Assembly: GCA_900239685.1 (NCBI GenBank)
Contig: OENT01000577.1
Coordinates: 1-64,000, forward strand
Reading direction: 5' to 3'
Length of the DNA stretch: 64,000 nucleotides
Origin: Rotaria macrura
Taxonomy: Eukaryota; Rotifera; Eurotatoria; Philodinida; Philodinidae
Shown here in pieces: positions 45,997 through 58,878 of the stretch. Below the pieces are notes generated by a model that was given only the letters and a program-made list of their open reading frames with translations, was not told the DNA's origin and did no database searches. Each line of letters starts with the position of its first letter. The first letter of the stretch is position 1. The position numbers and the translations under genes were made by a program.

Positions 45997-47959
45997 GCGC
46001 CAAGTAAACGGTCCGTATCGTTCGACCTGGGAAATCATGATCTTTGCAATTGCAAATACTACTGGGACACTCTCTCGTTCCGAGAATAGTTGATCAGTTG
46101 TATCAAAAAATGAAATCTGTCTTGAACATTCTTCAGTCAGCACATTTTTACTGTTTAATTTCTCTGATGATGATGAAAGAACTTAAATAGGGAACATTAA
46201 AATCAATTTACATTGTATCAATGACAATAACTATTCTATTTTTCTGCTGTTTAATCTCTTGTAGAATGTTAACTGAAAACAGATGCTTGGAGACTAAACG
46301 ATGCACACAATGTCAAAATATTCTTTAATTGATAGTCTCATTATTTTATTTACTAGAGAATGGATCATCAAGGTTTAGAATAATTTGATTCTATAATTAA
46401 TATGTTCTCATGGGATATATGGTTTCATTTGATAATGAACTCAGCATACTTGACCGAACGAAAAATGCGTTGAAATGAGACACATGTTGATTGGACGTGC
46501 TCTATTTACTTTAAACAATCTTCTTCGATCGAAGAATCAGCTCAGAATAGAAAAACATTCGATTGTTCCTTCTTATTGAATTATTTAATTACATGCATAG
46601 AATAAAAGATGTAAGTTGTACGGTGATCATGATTTGCAACATATTATTGTCCAAGGACATGCTGATCGATATCATATGTATGACAGATGATTCATTCAAA
46701 TAGTCTATTGGGGAAAATGTCATTCGGCATCAAGTTCTCACCGATTTCAACAGACTCCTAGTGATTTTTTCACTTACATTGCGAAATATTGTACGTTAAC
46801 TTGATAGATAAAGGGAAAAATCAAAACAGTAATTATACCAGAGAAATTACAGCAAGGTTTTAAATAAAATAAAATTCTTTATGAGTTATTACATATGTAC
46901 TTTCGTGGAAAATGCTGAAATTCAATTCAACATTATGAAAGAAAATGAGATTTTCATTTCATTCAAAACCTGATGGATTTAGCCATGCGTTCATTTCTTA
47001 ATTTTTCATTGAAGCCTAATCCGAAGTAACAAATATCATATGAAATGAACATATGACGTCTTATAAGATTGACCAGCTGACACATCATACTTGAAAAATA
47101 CTTTTGTAGTTAAATATGCCTTCTGATTTACCACGAGCAGTATCACATGATGCTTTTTTTCCAAAACGAAGTCTGATTATTCTCCTATGAGCATGTTGTA
47201 TCAAAAAGATATGTGGAGAAAAATGGTCTCATTAGAACTCTTCTTCTTCAATGTTCCACCTTTTCCAAAACAACTGGTTATAGCTATTTAATTCTCAGAA
47301 GTCAGAGACAACTAATTATGTTTATCTTGATTTTCAACGTTACAAACTTGTTTGTCGGTTCCAGTCCGAATAAATAATGCCTGTGTCAAAAATTGAGGAT
47401 AAACGAGAACACTCAGCAAAATAATAATGCACCACTATTCGATGCTTCCCTTATTTTGATTCCGTGAGCAGTTAACTGAGAAGAACTCACCGAATGTCAA
47501 AAAATGACTAATCTACGAAAGGTGCTTCTTTGAATAGTAATGATATCGCACATGTTGAATGGATGGGATAACACCTTATGTGAACATAATCTATGACGTA
47601 CAGTATAAGGCACATGCACACATACTACATCGAACACTAAACCATATCGGCAGCCCGATTCTGTTGTTCCACGATCGTGATGTCACTCAAACTCAATAAT
47701 TATATCATGTGATAATTCACAGAGCTAGCAGTTCATTCATGAGTTTGCTTTTGACATCACGTGTACTCTTCTGTCTCGACAAACAAAACATTGATGAACG
47801 TTTTCAGTGTTAATGGAAATGAAGTTTATGAACGATGATTCTACATGTGTCCTCGGAATTCTTCGTTTCAAAATTAATAAGAAGATCATAGTTTTCTTTA
47901 GTACACAAACAATTATTCGTATTTCTACTTCCTCGTGAAGGATACTTCTTCCCTTTTCT

Positions 47960-49450
47960 AGATTCTTCTCAAGATTAATTCATCAGAAGAAATCGTAACC
48001 TTCGGTCTGATAAATGATGTGGAGTGGAACAAAACTTGTCCTTGTATAGTTCGAAGTTTCCATACACTACCTCGTGTATGATATTATGAGAACATGGCTG
48101 GAAAATATACCCATTTTTCATACCCGTCCCTTCGAAATGGTTAGGAAAATCGATTTGAAACACTTTCTTCACATAGATTGATTGCTATTGAGGATAAACA
48201 GTATAGTCTAGGTTTTGTTATATATTTACTGTTTCTAGAAAAACTTCAAAATATTCGATCTGTCCTCAACAATGTTTGTTTTGTTTTCACCAAGAAGAGC
48301 TTTGTTGATAGCCACCAGAATTCACCCAAGGGAAAGTTTTTCCAGATATAAAAAAGCTATCCATCCACAATAGTACCTTGCACGTGTGGAGAATTTTCCA
48401 GCTTGATATATCTGACAATGCCCGGGGAAATCGGGACAAAACAGGAGCTTTTCCACTAAAACACTAATTTTGAGAAAACCGTAAAACAACAAAAGCATAG
48501 AAGTCGATTATGAGCGTAGATTCGGTGTAGAGATGCGCCTATGAATTACAGCTGTGGTAAAATACCTCTATCGTCAGTTACGTCTTCCTCCTCGTAGTTA
48601 TTCATAGTAACACACGAAATTCGCATAGTCCCCATAAGAGAAAGTGGTATATTTCTTGCAATAGATTGCTAGTCATGTCACTTTCATCTAGCAATTCTGA
48701 GAAAATCATGACATTCTCAATATTCACTGGCTTTTGTAGAGTGAACCGTTTTCGATTGATTTCAAGCTCTGTCATCTTTCTTTTCCTACCGTCGGAAGCT
48801 AGCGCGTTTTATGATCTGCTCAACATTTCGAACGATAGAGTGTTAGCGGATAAAGTCATGTCAGATCTTGTTCGCTTCTCTTCTCTTGACAATCTTTTGT
48901 TCGAGGATACCCTCAATGATGTACTGGACACATTGTTTACGAATTACTTCAACTTTGATTTTGTTTTTTTTCTTTCCGTTGGAGACTTGTTTTGCTACGT
49001 ATTCTCTACAGTGCTAACAGTATACGTAGTGCAGGGATAGGTATACGTTCAGTTCTGTTCAGTGTTTGTCCGTTCCGAACTATTGTTCGTCGATAGACTT
49101 GGTGCCTTTGCATTTGAATTACTACCGGAAGATTTTATAATGAATCGTTCAAATATTCATCAAAATAGAGAATTGTAATTGCCGATATCCTCGATGGTAC
49201 TAGATATGTATCATCACTGGATGATTTCACGACGAATCCTGTACATATTCCTTTCAATGGAACGTTATGATCATTGATGTCTGTGATGATTCCACGGGTC
49301 CATTGTTATTGAATGATTTCTCGGCTAATGTCATTCGAAATCTCTGCATTGAAAAGTTGTACTTTCTGATCGTGTAAATGTTTCGACGACTGGAGTATTT
49401 TAGAACAGTTTTTCTTGTTGTATTGTTCATTTTCAATGTCATCGGTTTAT
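47960..49450 (-). pseudogene. Decayed, unidentified coding-like stretch
   Basis: Conceptual translation of the minus strand gives several neighbouring segments of 40-65 codons with protein-like composition and few stops for such AT-rich DNA, for example around WTRGIITDINDHNVPLKG and TELEINRKRFTLQKPVN. The frame is interrupted several times. I recognise no family. It could be an old host gene, a transposon or a virus-derived fossil. An open plus-strand frame at 48666-49040 overlaps it and is probably its shadow. Confidence 0.25.
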
Positions 49451-51716
49451 GAAGTTTTCCATGTCCGTTTACACTCGCAGACCCATTGAACTGTGAATGT
49501 GTGCTTCGATGTCTGATTTATGTTCTTCATAGATTGAATATGATTTAGTTAGGCATGGAAATCATTTTAGGTATGATACCGTTGAAGTATGATATGAGGT
49601 CTGATTGATTTGTTCAATTTGATTTATGTCTGGTGTGGTCGATATGATGCGATCCGTCGTAATTTTTCGTTTTGGGATGGTTATTCGAAAGATCTTGTTC
49701 TTTTTTCTTGATGTCAAGTGACGAAGAGTTTATCGAGTTTAAAAATAGTTTTAAGAACGGGGCTTATGAAATGTAATTTCGTCGAAAATAATACGAAAAT
49801 GTTAATCGAGTGGAAACTGAAGTCAGGCAGTTTGTTACAAAGCTTGTAAATTGAAAATTTGTGAATGAAATATCATCATTCTCCGTTCGGATACCATGTG
49901 AGTTTTTTAATTAGCCTATAAGTTTAAGCAAGGTATCGCAAACTGATCTTATAGATGAATAGAGATTCTGCTGATGCTGTACAAATATAATCATTTTATG
50001 AAATATGAACTTGAAAAACTATCAGGAATGGTGCTTTACGAAGAATGGAGTTATTTTGATGTTGCGGGTTATGTTCATATACCATTTGTTGATTGTAAAT
50101 GAATGAGAAGGAACAGACTGGTAGATGCATAAGAGAAGAAATACAAATGGCCAATCCCCTGTCACTATTCAAGTGTTAGCCGAAGAGTTTACAAGATTCA
50201 TGAAAATAAGTCTGTTTGAAACTCATGTGTTATTCGAAGAGTTGATCTTCGTGATGGTTGAAGTATTATGTTGATTCCTGAATACGATAAATGTAGAGAT
50301 GACCATATTGAACATTACATGGTAATAAAACTGCTTTCGGGCTTGTTTTGTTCATATATTAAATATCTTTTGTAAGTGAACCCATAAAATGTAAGGAGTG
50401 AACAGTGTTGAATAGTATGCAGACTACTGTTCGTCTGCTACCATTCAATTATGTCATCTTCGCATTAAATGTTACATGAAAGTTCATAGAGTTTCATGCA
50501 ACGCAAACTTTAAAAACTACTCTACATCATGCGTTTTTCATGTAAATCAGTTCATGTGCATTAGATATTTTGTAAGAAACACTAAAAAACCAAAGGAGTA
50601 TCAACAACGACAAGGTAGATCAATAAGTTTTCCGCTCATGAGCATGATTTTCTTTAATCCCGCAAAATATATCAGATATTCTCCCGCTCTCATGTCTGAC
50701 AATATGTCATGGTAGTTGAATTAAGATCAGCCAGATTTATTCTGATATTGCACAAGTATCCAATTCAGCGTTTGCTATTGAGAATGATTTCTTTCAGTTG
50801 ATGGTTGGTGAATGAAGTCTAACATGTTCATGATCAAATATGATAGAGAACTCAATGTATCTTGTTGCGTATCAATGATTCAGCATTACAACAGAGACAT
50901 GAATAATTCATAATAAGTTTCCATGCTTATATTCTGTGACATCCACAATCTTTGCTTTTTCAATATTTTAAATTCAATCATGTGCTATTACAGACTATTT
51001 TGAATCATAATGGCATTCAAATACTTGAGATTTTTCCAGCTCAACTTTCATCTTCAAATTGATTATTCAGAACGTATCAAGGATGTACAGTATTAATATG
51101 AATCATGATATTTTTCTTTTTCGTACCCTTTTATGTATTATTGTTGTATTTGAATAAGAAAAATAATCGTATGCTAAACGAATGAGCGATAAAATTCTCT
51201 TCTTGAATTGATATTGGAAAAAAGTTTTGTGTATTTGTTTTTGATGAGCCTATAATGAACACAAAATAAAAGATCTGCGTGCTGGAATATACAGCATTGG
51301 TTTAATTTTCTGGATTTTTCACTTGTGAAGTTCGTTCGTAAGAAAAGAATACTGTGATTTTCGGTAGACGATGTACGGACTGAAGAAATCTTAGTAAGAA
51401 AACATTATTCGAGAAGTTTTACAAAAGCAACAACATGTCAGGAAAATCATTGCAAACCATTGTATCCGACCGTCGAATCCAATGGTTGTTCCATGATTCG
51501 AAATCTCATCGGATTTCGTCGACTAGTTGAATTGGTATCGAATTTTTCAATCACTATGAGAATTGGCAAATTCTATCATTAGTAGACGTTAAATCAATCT
51601 GATTTTATGCACGTAGAAACTGCTTCAGTAGAAATCTTTCATGCAGCTTAACCGTTTAGATCCATACGAAAATGAATGGTTTTTCGTTTTTAAACAACTG
51701 CTAGCGTCGTTGACAA

Positions 51717-52397
51717 TTAGTTCCTTGCAGTGGATTTAAAATTCTTGCTAATGGTCAAACACAACATACCTGTATTTACTCGGCTTCGATCCGATTCGTC
51801 TTTTTTCTCATTCGCTTCATGATTAAAAGATATTTTGAGAACGTTGCTCCAATCAATACTTTGGATCTGTAGTATGGGAGGGTTGAGTTCGATTGTTGAT
51901 GGTCGACGAATATCATCAGTCAACTGTTCCAATTCTTTCATCCAATGATTGATATCAGTTTCCACAAAACTTTCTAATATCTTCTGTTCTTTTAATTCTT
52001 TTCCGAGTTGTTCAACTTTCTGTTTCAGTTGATCATATTCTTCTTTCCGAGAAGATAGATGTTCAACAATCACACGTGCGTCATTGGCTGCTTGCGAAAC
52101 ACTCTCGATTGTACTGACTTTCCATGCATCGATTTGTTTCAGTAAAGTAACAGTAGCATCACTATTGCCTGATGGCCTTGATTCGCGACGAATAGCAGTT
52201 TTTATCTTTTGCATTAAGTTATTGCGAACGTTAAACACATTGTGTAAATCTTTGGCAAGTTTCCTTCGATGTTCATTGAAATGTTTACGACACATTTCTT
52301 TTAGACAACCTTTACACAACGTTATTGAAGTCACTTCTTGTGGAAAACACACATTGCACACATCCTTTGGTGTCACATTTCTCATATCTGAGACCAT
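51717..52397 (-). CDS. B-box zinc finger / coiled-coil protein (TRIM-like, no RING)
   Basis: The 226-codon frame starts at the ATG at 52397. Residues 14-43 form a B-box-type zinc site: C14-x2-C17-x10-C28-x2-C31-x4-C36-x2-H39-x3-H43. Residues about 70-160 are rich in Lys, Glu, Gln and Leu and should form a coiled coil. No RING domain precedes it and no NHL or SPRY domain follows. A GT donor (CAGGTATG, about 51768) lies in the last 20 codons, so the gene may splice to an unseen 3' exon; read straight through, it stops at 51717. The role is unknown; relatives act as ubiquitin-pathway or RNA-binding scaffolds. Confidence 0.65.
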   Translation of the reverse strand: MVSDMRNVTPKDVCNVCFPQEVTSITLCKGCLKEMCRKHFNEHRRKLAKDLHNVFNVRNNLMQKIKTAIRRESRPSGNSDATVTLLKQIDAWKVSTIESVSQAANDARVIVEHLSSRKEEYDQLKQKVEQLGKELKEQKILESFVETDINHWMKELEQLTDDIRRPSTIELNPPILQIQSIDWSNVLKISFNHEANEKKDESDRSRVNTGMLCLTISKNFKSTARN

Positions 52398-53859
52398 TTT
52401 AAAATTTGCTTGTTCTGAAGTTCGAACGAATGTATATTTCCGAAAAGATAAAAAAATGAACTTTTAACCCAACTAAAATAGACATTCTTTTCATGTCGTA
52501 TTTGGCTAATATTAATGGTATAATTTTAATGCTAGTATTTGTTGTAGAACGATTATTTTTCGTATGTTATATGCAGTGCAGGAGGAGTGTGGTTACTCTA
52601 TCGATGGGATTCTCCAATATTATACTTGCTAACAATCTGAAGAACTCAGTACTTATTAGAACTATGAACCGAAATCAGCGAAATGAACTACAATTTATAT
52701 TTTTTATAAGTAAAAAGATATATATATATACATATATGCTAGGATGCATGGCATTGAATAATGCATGCATTGTCTTGTAATTCTATGACCCTGAAAAGGA
52801 GCACAGGCATGTATACTGATGATAGCAGAACGAACTCTCTTACATTCATCTAACGGTTGAATAATCCCAAAATATTCTGTTATTTTGAGACGAGACATCA
52901 TCACCGATACAAACTGTCACTTAGCTGTAGTCTCTGTTAAGGTTTTTCTCTTTGTATGAAATGGACATGACTAAAGACGTGAACAACTTTAGTAAAATCC
53001 TAAACGAAAGGGATGATGATAACGCTACTTCGTTCATTTATGAATGTTAGCTCACTGATTCAACGATAAATCACTTGAGTTGAAACAAGCTTCAATACTT
53101 GAATTCAATTTTTATTATTCACATGTACGAATCAGTCATAGGATAGTTACAAGTTTGAAAGCTATTTCCCATACAAATGAAAGATTTACACGTAAATAAT
53201 AATCGAATATCAAGTACAATATAAAATTGCACATATGAAAACTGCCAATGAAAAAAGAAATCTACTCAAACTTACTAATTTCTGGAATCGATATTCTAAT
53301 TTATTTTAAATTTTGATGATTAAAGTGATGGTAACTATTCTCGGTAGATTACTTTTGTTTGTGTGCAAAACAACTTTGTGTAGGACGAATGCAGCACACA
53401 GAGAAAACCGTAAACGCTTGACAAAGATAAGAAGAAACGTATTATCATTCATTTTTTTCTTGCCCTCTTGATATGGCTCACATTCGATTGGTTGAGCTAG
53501 TTTACTCTGATAAATATATGTAAAGAAAAACATTTGATGTAAAATTAAATCGAGCCTTGACAATTTGCAGACTTTCTTATTCTGTAGAGAATACAAGTGA
53601 CACTGAATATGACGCTAAAACAAAAAGATCCGCTTCTTAAACTTTTTAGATCAAATCTAAATTTATTGAATTACTGGTACGGAAAACGAATATGCATTAC
53701 GATGTGCTATAATTTTTATAATATCAAGATAAAGTCTACTAAGACCGGCAAAATCAATACGCTTTCATTAAATTACTGAAATGGTAACACATATGAAAAA
53801 TGAGGATTACTTATTTTAATAGAACCAACAGTAGGCTTTAGTGAGACTAGAACATGGAT

Positions 53860-54000
53860 TCGAGACCTGGGGGACAAACTATTGCCAGTACCGAATCCCG
53901 ATTGTCCCGTCCCCAAAAATTTTCCGGGGCAGTCCCATTTGTCCCACGGGGCAGGACGAAAGGGATTTTTTGGGATTCGGGACTATACCGAAGGACTGTA
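53860..54000. mobile_element. hAT-type MITE, same family as the 9.3-kb element
   Basis: The 141-bp element has ends TCGAGACCTGGGGGAC and, inverted, TACAGTCCTTCGG, plus internal CCGAATCCCG and GTCCCGTCCC blocks. These are diverged forms of TAGAGTCCTGCGGGAC and the subterminal CGGGACGGGAC repeat of the element at 9341-10705. It is flanked by an exact 8-bp duplication ACATGGAT (53852-53859 and 54001-54008). It is a deletion derivative with no coding capacity. Confidence 0.75.
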
Positions 54001-54698
54001 ACATGGATGCATACTGTTATTATTGTGATTTTCTATTTACCTTAACCTTCAATAAGTTTTCGTAAATTTAATTTGTTTACATTGTGACAAGTAGGCGTCA
54101 CGTTTTCAAAAATTAAATCATCTCCCAACTCTATGTTTGAAAATGGTATTACAATGAATGATGATTCATTGTAGAAATCGAACCGTACTGTCACACATTC
54201 ATCAATCGAGAAAACTGGTTATACTGACAATAGATAAGATTTCAACAAAACGATTATTGTTGATGACTGTAGAAGAACATGTGATGTCTCATAACTCAAC
54301 AACATCATATGATACATAAATCAAAATTTAAGAAAAACATAAGCATCAATAACTTGAATTCAGAAACATCAGAAATTTTCTTGTTAAATGAATCTGTCTA
54401 GATTTTTAATAATGAATTTTTCATTATTTATCATCTTTAAATGGTTCTCATTATGTTACTAATTTACTCTATGATGATTTCTAAAAAATCTACTATTGAT
54501 TGATTTGAGAATTTATATTCATGTGCGTTTTAAAGAACAAAAAATAGTATTCGAGAGAAGTCTATCATGCAATATACACCATTAAATCGCACTCATTGTT
54601 TACGAAATCCGTAAATTTTCAATACAATTAAAGCACCATTGTAACGGACAAACATATTTGTATCATGTTTTCTTCTGTTTGACTTCGTGCATAGTCTA

Positions 54699-54917
54699 CA
54701 GGGGCGTACCGAAGTCTCGAAAGCAGGGGGGGCGTAACGACCCCCCATCTCAATATTTCAAAAGCAGGGGGGGCGTAAGGCCTTTATTCATATCAATTCA
54801 GCAACTAAAGTCCCCAGAAAAGAGCTTTTTTTCAATTTTTTTGTACCAAAAACACAAAATTTTCAAAAGCAGGGGGGCGTAAAGCCCCCCCACGCCCCCC
54901 CGGTCGGTACGCCCCTG
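54699..54917. mobile_element. hAT-type MITE with perfect target duplication
   Basis: The 219-bp element begins CAGGGGCGTACCGA and ends with the inverted TCGGTACGCCCCTG. It is flanked by identical 8-bp ATAGTCTA copies (54691-54698 and 54918-54925). Three GCAGGGGGG-CGTAA blocks lie inside. CAGGGGCGT-type ends are typical of hAT elements. It is non-autonomous, and a different family from the TAGAGTCC elements. Confidence 0.85.
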
Positions 54918-56757
54918 ATAGTCTATCACACGTATACTCAGTGTGAAATACAGAATTCACGATTGTTCGTTTCACACTTTCATTCAAAACTATGAATAGA
55001 ATAGAAAAATGCGACAAGTCGCAATCAAAATAATTATTTTGCATATCGAATATCAAATCTAACGAACTTCCTATCGAAATTTCAAAAAGAAAACATGTGT
55101 ATTTGAACATCAAAATTGAAAACAACCTTCGAATGAAACCTCTATGACTCTTCAACCATTAGATCACCGTGAAACAGAATAATGAAAGCAGTGCTATTTT
55201 GAGAAAATAAATAACATTCACGATTACTCTACGATATTTCACATAGTAATTAAATTAGATACTTAGATATTCATTGCCATCACGTAGAAATGAATAATTT
55301 AGATCGAGAAACGCGTTGATAAATATTTATATATATATTTATCTATCGATAAAAGTATGTACATAGCTACGTAGTTCTATTTTATCTCGGGGGTTGTTCT
55401 CACTCTTTGATATCAATCAGACAAGAATCTTCGTCGTCAGATCAATCGAAGAAAATAAAAAGAACTGTAAATATTGATGGTAAACTCATTAGTAAAACTA
55501 TAACTAAAATAATGATTGATCTAACGAGCCAATGCCAGAGAGATAAAACTATGATTAAATATATATACGCAGACTATCTTGGAGTAGGCAATTGTTTTTA
55601 TATGATTTTATAGTCATGTTATACAACAAAGTTTTTCGAAGATTTAACTGAAACTTAAACAAAATAATAGACACACAATCAACTCCTTCTTACATTCAAT
55701 AATGAATTTTTTTATTCGTAGAAAACAAAGCTTTATTGAGCATTGGTGATGGTTTAATAGATATCTTTGTCATTTTTATATCTGCTTTAATATTTTATTC
55801 AAGCCAATACAATATTTGTTTTTCGAGAAATTTCTAATGTTATCACCTGAAGAAGTTGACGAAAGACAAGAATTTCTCAAATCATTTTTATTGATAATAG
55901 TGTTCTGTTTTCATTTTCGATATTGTATATAGTATTAATACAATCGCAATCATATTTAGTACCAATCCAAAATGTACGATTGTTTCTCAGTGAATCTACA
56001 CAAACCGCTCATCAAAATATAGAATTACAATCTTCAATTAGGATCTATTGTAAACTTTTCTTCTTTCTCTCTTAAATCTATGAAATAAAAAGACGTCATC
56101 AAGAGTAAAGAATATCTTCCATTCTAAAATTCATATCTGTACAATGTTTTCAAGATTCGTATCAAACCCTTTGGAATTAAATCGACAGCCTTAAATCTTT
56201 TCATGTTGTGACTAATACGTAATTAAATTCAAATCTGAATCGAGTTGTAAAGTTTTTCGTCTCAAACTCAAATCTTTTCTAGATTTGTTGCGTTTTTATG
56301 ATAACTCCATCAATAAGTATATTCTTTCGTTTCTTTTCAAAGGAAGAAAAGTTATTGTTCATGAATATGTATGGATTCGTTAAATAAAACAATCAAAAAC
56401 AAACATATGTATGTTGATAGTTGAATAAAAGGATTTCTACAAGAAATCACGTATCGGCATGTTTGTTTTTTAATAGCATATGATTTTTATTTTCCACCTA
56501 GAATTACAATTAAATCCGATAAGAGCACTATAGTAACGAAATCCTTTTTGTAGATTTAAAAATTTTTATTATTTCATGGAATACCGAAAACTAGAGAAAA
56601 CATATATGGATATTAAAATCTTTTCCTGTTTTTGCTTTCTAAAGTAAACGATACTTGACTTGAAACTTATGCTAGTAGTAACAACATCCAAACATTTAAA
56701 AAGAGGGAACAATGATTCAAAATTGTACGCAGTGTCTTTATGAAAATAGAAAATAGA

Positions 56758-57262
56758 TCACTCGAATAATTTACAAAATTCATCAAATGAAATTTTTCCA
56801 TCACCACCTGCATCTACTGATTTAATGATAGCATCAATATCTTTTCGACTTAAATGTCTTCCCATGCGTGATAGTATATGACTGAGTTCTTCAGCTGTAA
56901 TGTAACCATTACCATCTTCATCAAATTTTTGAAATGCTGCGTGTAAATCTTGTGTCGAATGTTTTTTAAAAAATGATGAGCCCATGACTTTTTTAAATTC
57001 GGCAAAATCAATTTCACCACTATGATCACTATCCATTTGGTTTAATAATGCCCCCACTTCTTTGTCACTAGCTTTAATATTTAATGCTTGAAGTATGCGT
57101 TTTAATTCTGATTTTGATATTTTACCCGAATGATCTAAAAATGCAAGCACTCAATCGTCCATGTTTATTTTTTTTTGTATACTCGATTTCTAACATACCA
57201 GTGTCAAAAAGATCAAATGCTTCACGTAATTCACGTTCTTGACTTGCTGTTAGTTGAGCCAT
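56758..57262 (-). CDS. Calmodulin-like four-EF-hand protein, 2 exons
   Basis: This is a calcium sensor of the calmodulin/centrin superfamily. Exons in coding order are 57262-57199 and 57134-56758, giving 146 aa; calmodulin is 149. EF loops are at residues 20-31 (DTDHSGKISKSE), 56-67 (DSDHSGEIDFAE), 93-104 (DEDGNGYITAEE) and 129-140 (DAGGDGKISFDE). The first three are canonical. The fourth has Gly where the third loop position is normally Asp or Asn, so it may bind calcium poorly. The N-terminus MAQLTASQERELREAFDLFD is calmodulin-like, but overall identity is too low to call it calmodulin itself. Confidence 0.88.
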
Positions 57263-58446
57263 GAGATAAAATGATTAGAATATCTAGAAAGAGAAATTTA
57301 TATTTTTGATTAACAAAAATACTGTTGCTTTCTTTCATAACCTTCACATTCTTTATTATGCTTTTGAGTTTTCTTTTCCTTTGAATGATATTCGTTGGCA
57401 TAGAAAAAAAAAGCTGTTTAATTTACTTTTGCATTGACTAAGCCAAAAAGAAAAGAACTCTCACCGTTACTGCCGGAAAAAGTATGCGTTAATGTGAGTC
57501 CTCATGGGCGAATGAAAAAATTTTTCTTATTTTGTTACAGAATAGAAAAAAAATCTTTCAAGATAAAATTTGCTTTGTCAACTTAATATTTTTCTTTTTG
57601 GAATTTTTTTATTCATATCAGTTTTGTTGGTTACACTATTGCAACAACTATTTTAGTCATCGTATGAAAATGTTTGCCAACGAAATGAAAAAAGAACTCA
57701 TTGTTATACAATCATACAATAATGACAAACAAACATGATTACATCGAATACATAAGTTGTATTGCTGTGCCTATTTTTATATCTAGTATAGTTGACAAGA
57801 GACACTATCCGATAAAATCCTATTCGATAGCAAATGAAATCAAACTTCTCGAGTGGAGTCACAATCGCCATTGATGAAACAAAAATTTATAATAATAGTT
57901 ACTAAGCAGTATAGCAATAGCAAAATGTACATGGCGATTGTTTCTTTTTTATTTCTCAAGGATTGAGTACATGTATAAATGTTTTTTTCTCTTTTTCCTT
58001 GAGCAGCAACATACACATCTCCATTAGACTTTGATTATTGAAGTATCCTTATTGATTAATTTCAATTTTCTACAATCGATTAACTGTTGAAATTTTAGCA
58101 TACTAATAAAATAGAGTGAAGACGACGAACAATGACTGCAAACATAGCATAGTTACATACTGTAAGTGGTTGAAAGTGATTCTCATTGAGTCTTAGACAT
58201 GTGCAATAATTGTAATTGTATGGAAGAATTCTATTTTGATTCTGATCTCCTTAGTTTATTAGAGTTGCTTTTTTTGCATGAAATTAAAGTATACATACAT
58301 ACTTGTATTCGACAAATATAACAACTAAGTATATTTATTTTAAAAGTAAAAAGAAATTCAAGCACATATACTATCGTTTTTGTTACTAGAGAAAAAAAAT
58401 ATTTTGATCAAATCGTACAACAAAAGTTTCTTTTCTATTCAATATC
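57263..58446. other. Intergenic region
   Basis: These 1.2 kb hold the calmodulin-like gene's promoter and the PIG-F 3' UTR. I see no gene or repeat. Frames here are short and AT-driven. Confidence 0.45.
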
Positions 58447-58878
58447 TTAATTATATTTTTGTCTATTTCGAATCCATAACCATATATATGAAATAATTAG
58501 TGAACAACAAGCTCCAATGGTCGATGAAACTAGACATGTTATGGGCCATTCTTGCCACCAACGATCCCAATCCAATGGAATAGGTATTGCACCTAGCCAT
58601 GCACCAATAATTGTTCCCCAAACTAAATTTCTCATGAAAACTAACTTTCGTGATATTGATATTATAGAATTGAGTTCTTTTTCAAATAAAAAATTATATA
58701 TTTTCTCTGTATTTCCTTTTAAATTGATAATTATCGGTGTAAAACCAATTATAACAATATAACAACTAAATATAAACGTTCGCATGATATTAGCTAACAA
58801 TGGTGCACCCATTAAAACACAAATTGCATATGCAATACCGATCAATTGTAAATAACAAAAGCCTACCGATACAATCAT
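58447..58878 (-). CDS. PIGF: PIG-F, GPI-anchor biosynthesis (possibly N-terminally incomplete)
   Basis: PIG-F is an ER membrane subunit that partners PIG-O and PIG-G in adding ethanolamine phosphate to GPI anchors. The 143-residue frame carries the diagnostic GAWLGAIPIPLDWDRWWQEW, then PITCLVSSTIGACCSLII and the C-terminal RNRQKYN, matching the C-terminal two thirds of the roughly 220-residue family. About four membrane segments are visible. The frame begins directly after a TTTTTAG acceptor, so the first 70 or so residues should lie in an upstream exon. None is obvious in the 280 bp before the next gene, so either a divergent exon is hidden there or the protein is short. Confidence 0.8.
   Translation of the reverse strand: MIVSVGFCYLQLIGIAYAICVLMGAPLLANIMRTFIFSCYIVIIGFTPIIINLKGNTEKIYNFLFEKELNSIISISRKLVFMRNLVWGTIIGAWLGAIPIPLDWDRWWQEWPITCLVSSTIGACCSLIISYIWLWIRNRQKYN

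Larger units (their letters stand above)
44609..51716. other. Gene-poor region of 7.1 kb
   Basis: No intact gene is recognised between VPS35 and the B-box gene. The first few hundred bases should be the VPS35 promoter. A palindrome and neighbouring MITE-like sequence lie at 45727-45996. A decayed coding-like stretch on the minus strand is noted at 47960-49450, and a similar weak one on the plus strand near 49990-50340. Everything else is AT-rich without visible structure. Confidence 0.5.
52398..56757. other. Intergenic region with small hAT-type elements
   Basis: There is no supported gene in these 4.4 kb. Two hAT-type MITEs lie at 53860-54000 and 54699-54917. Short frames at 52493-52780, 53306-53596 and 55407-55613 have no recognisable domains. 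The remainder is AT-rich. The final 100 bases before 56758 belong to the calmodulin-like gene's 3' UTR. Confidence 0.5.

Noticed and set aside
48666-49040. 124-codon plus-strand gene
   Set aside because: Its Ser/Phe/Leu-rich composition and overlap with a protein-like minus-strand reading suggest an antisense shadow; no motif or splice context supports it.
52493-52780. 95-codon plus-strand gene
   Set aside because: Starts and ends in AT-rich sequence with no domain; the second half is largely an ATATAT run.
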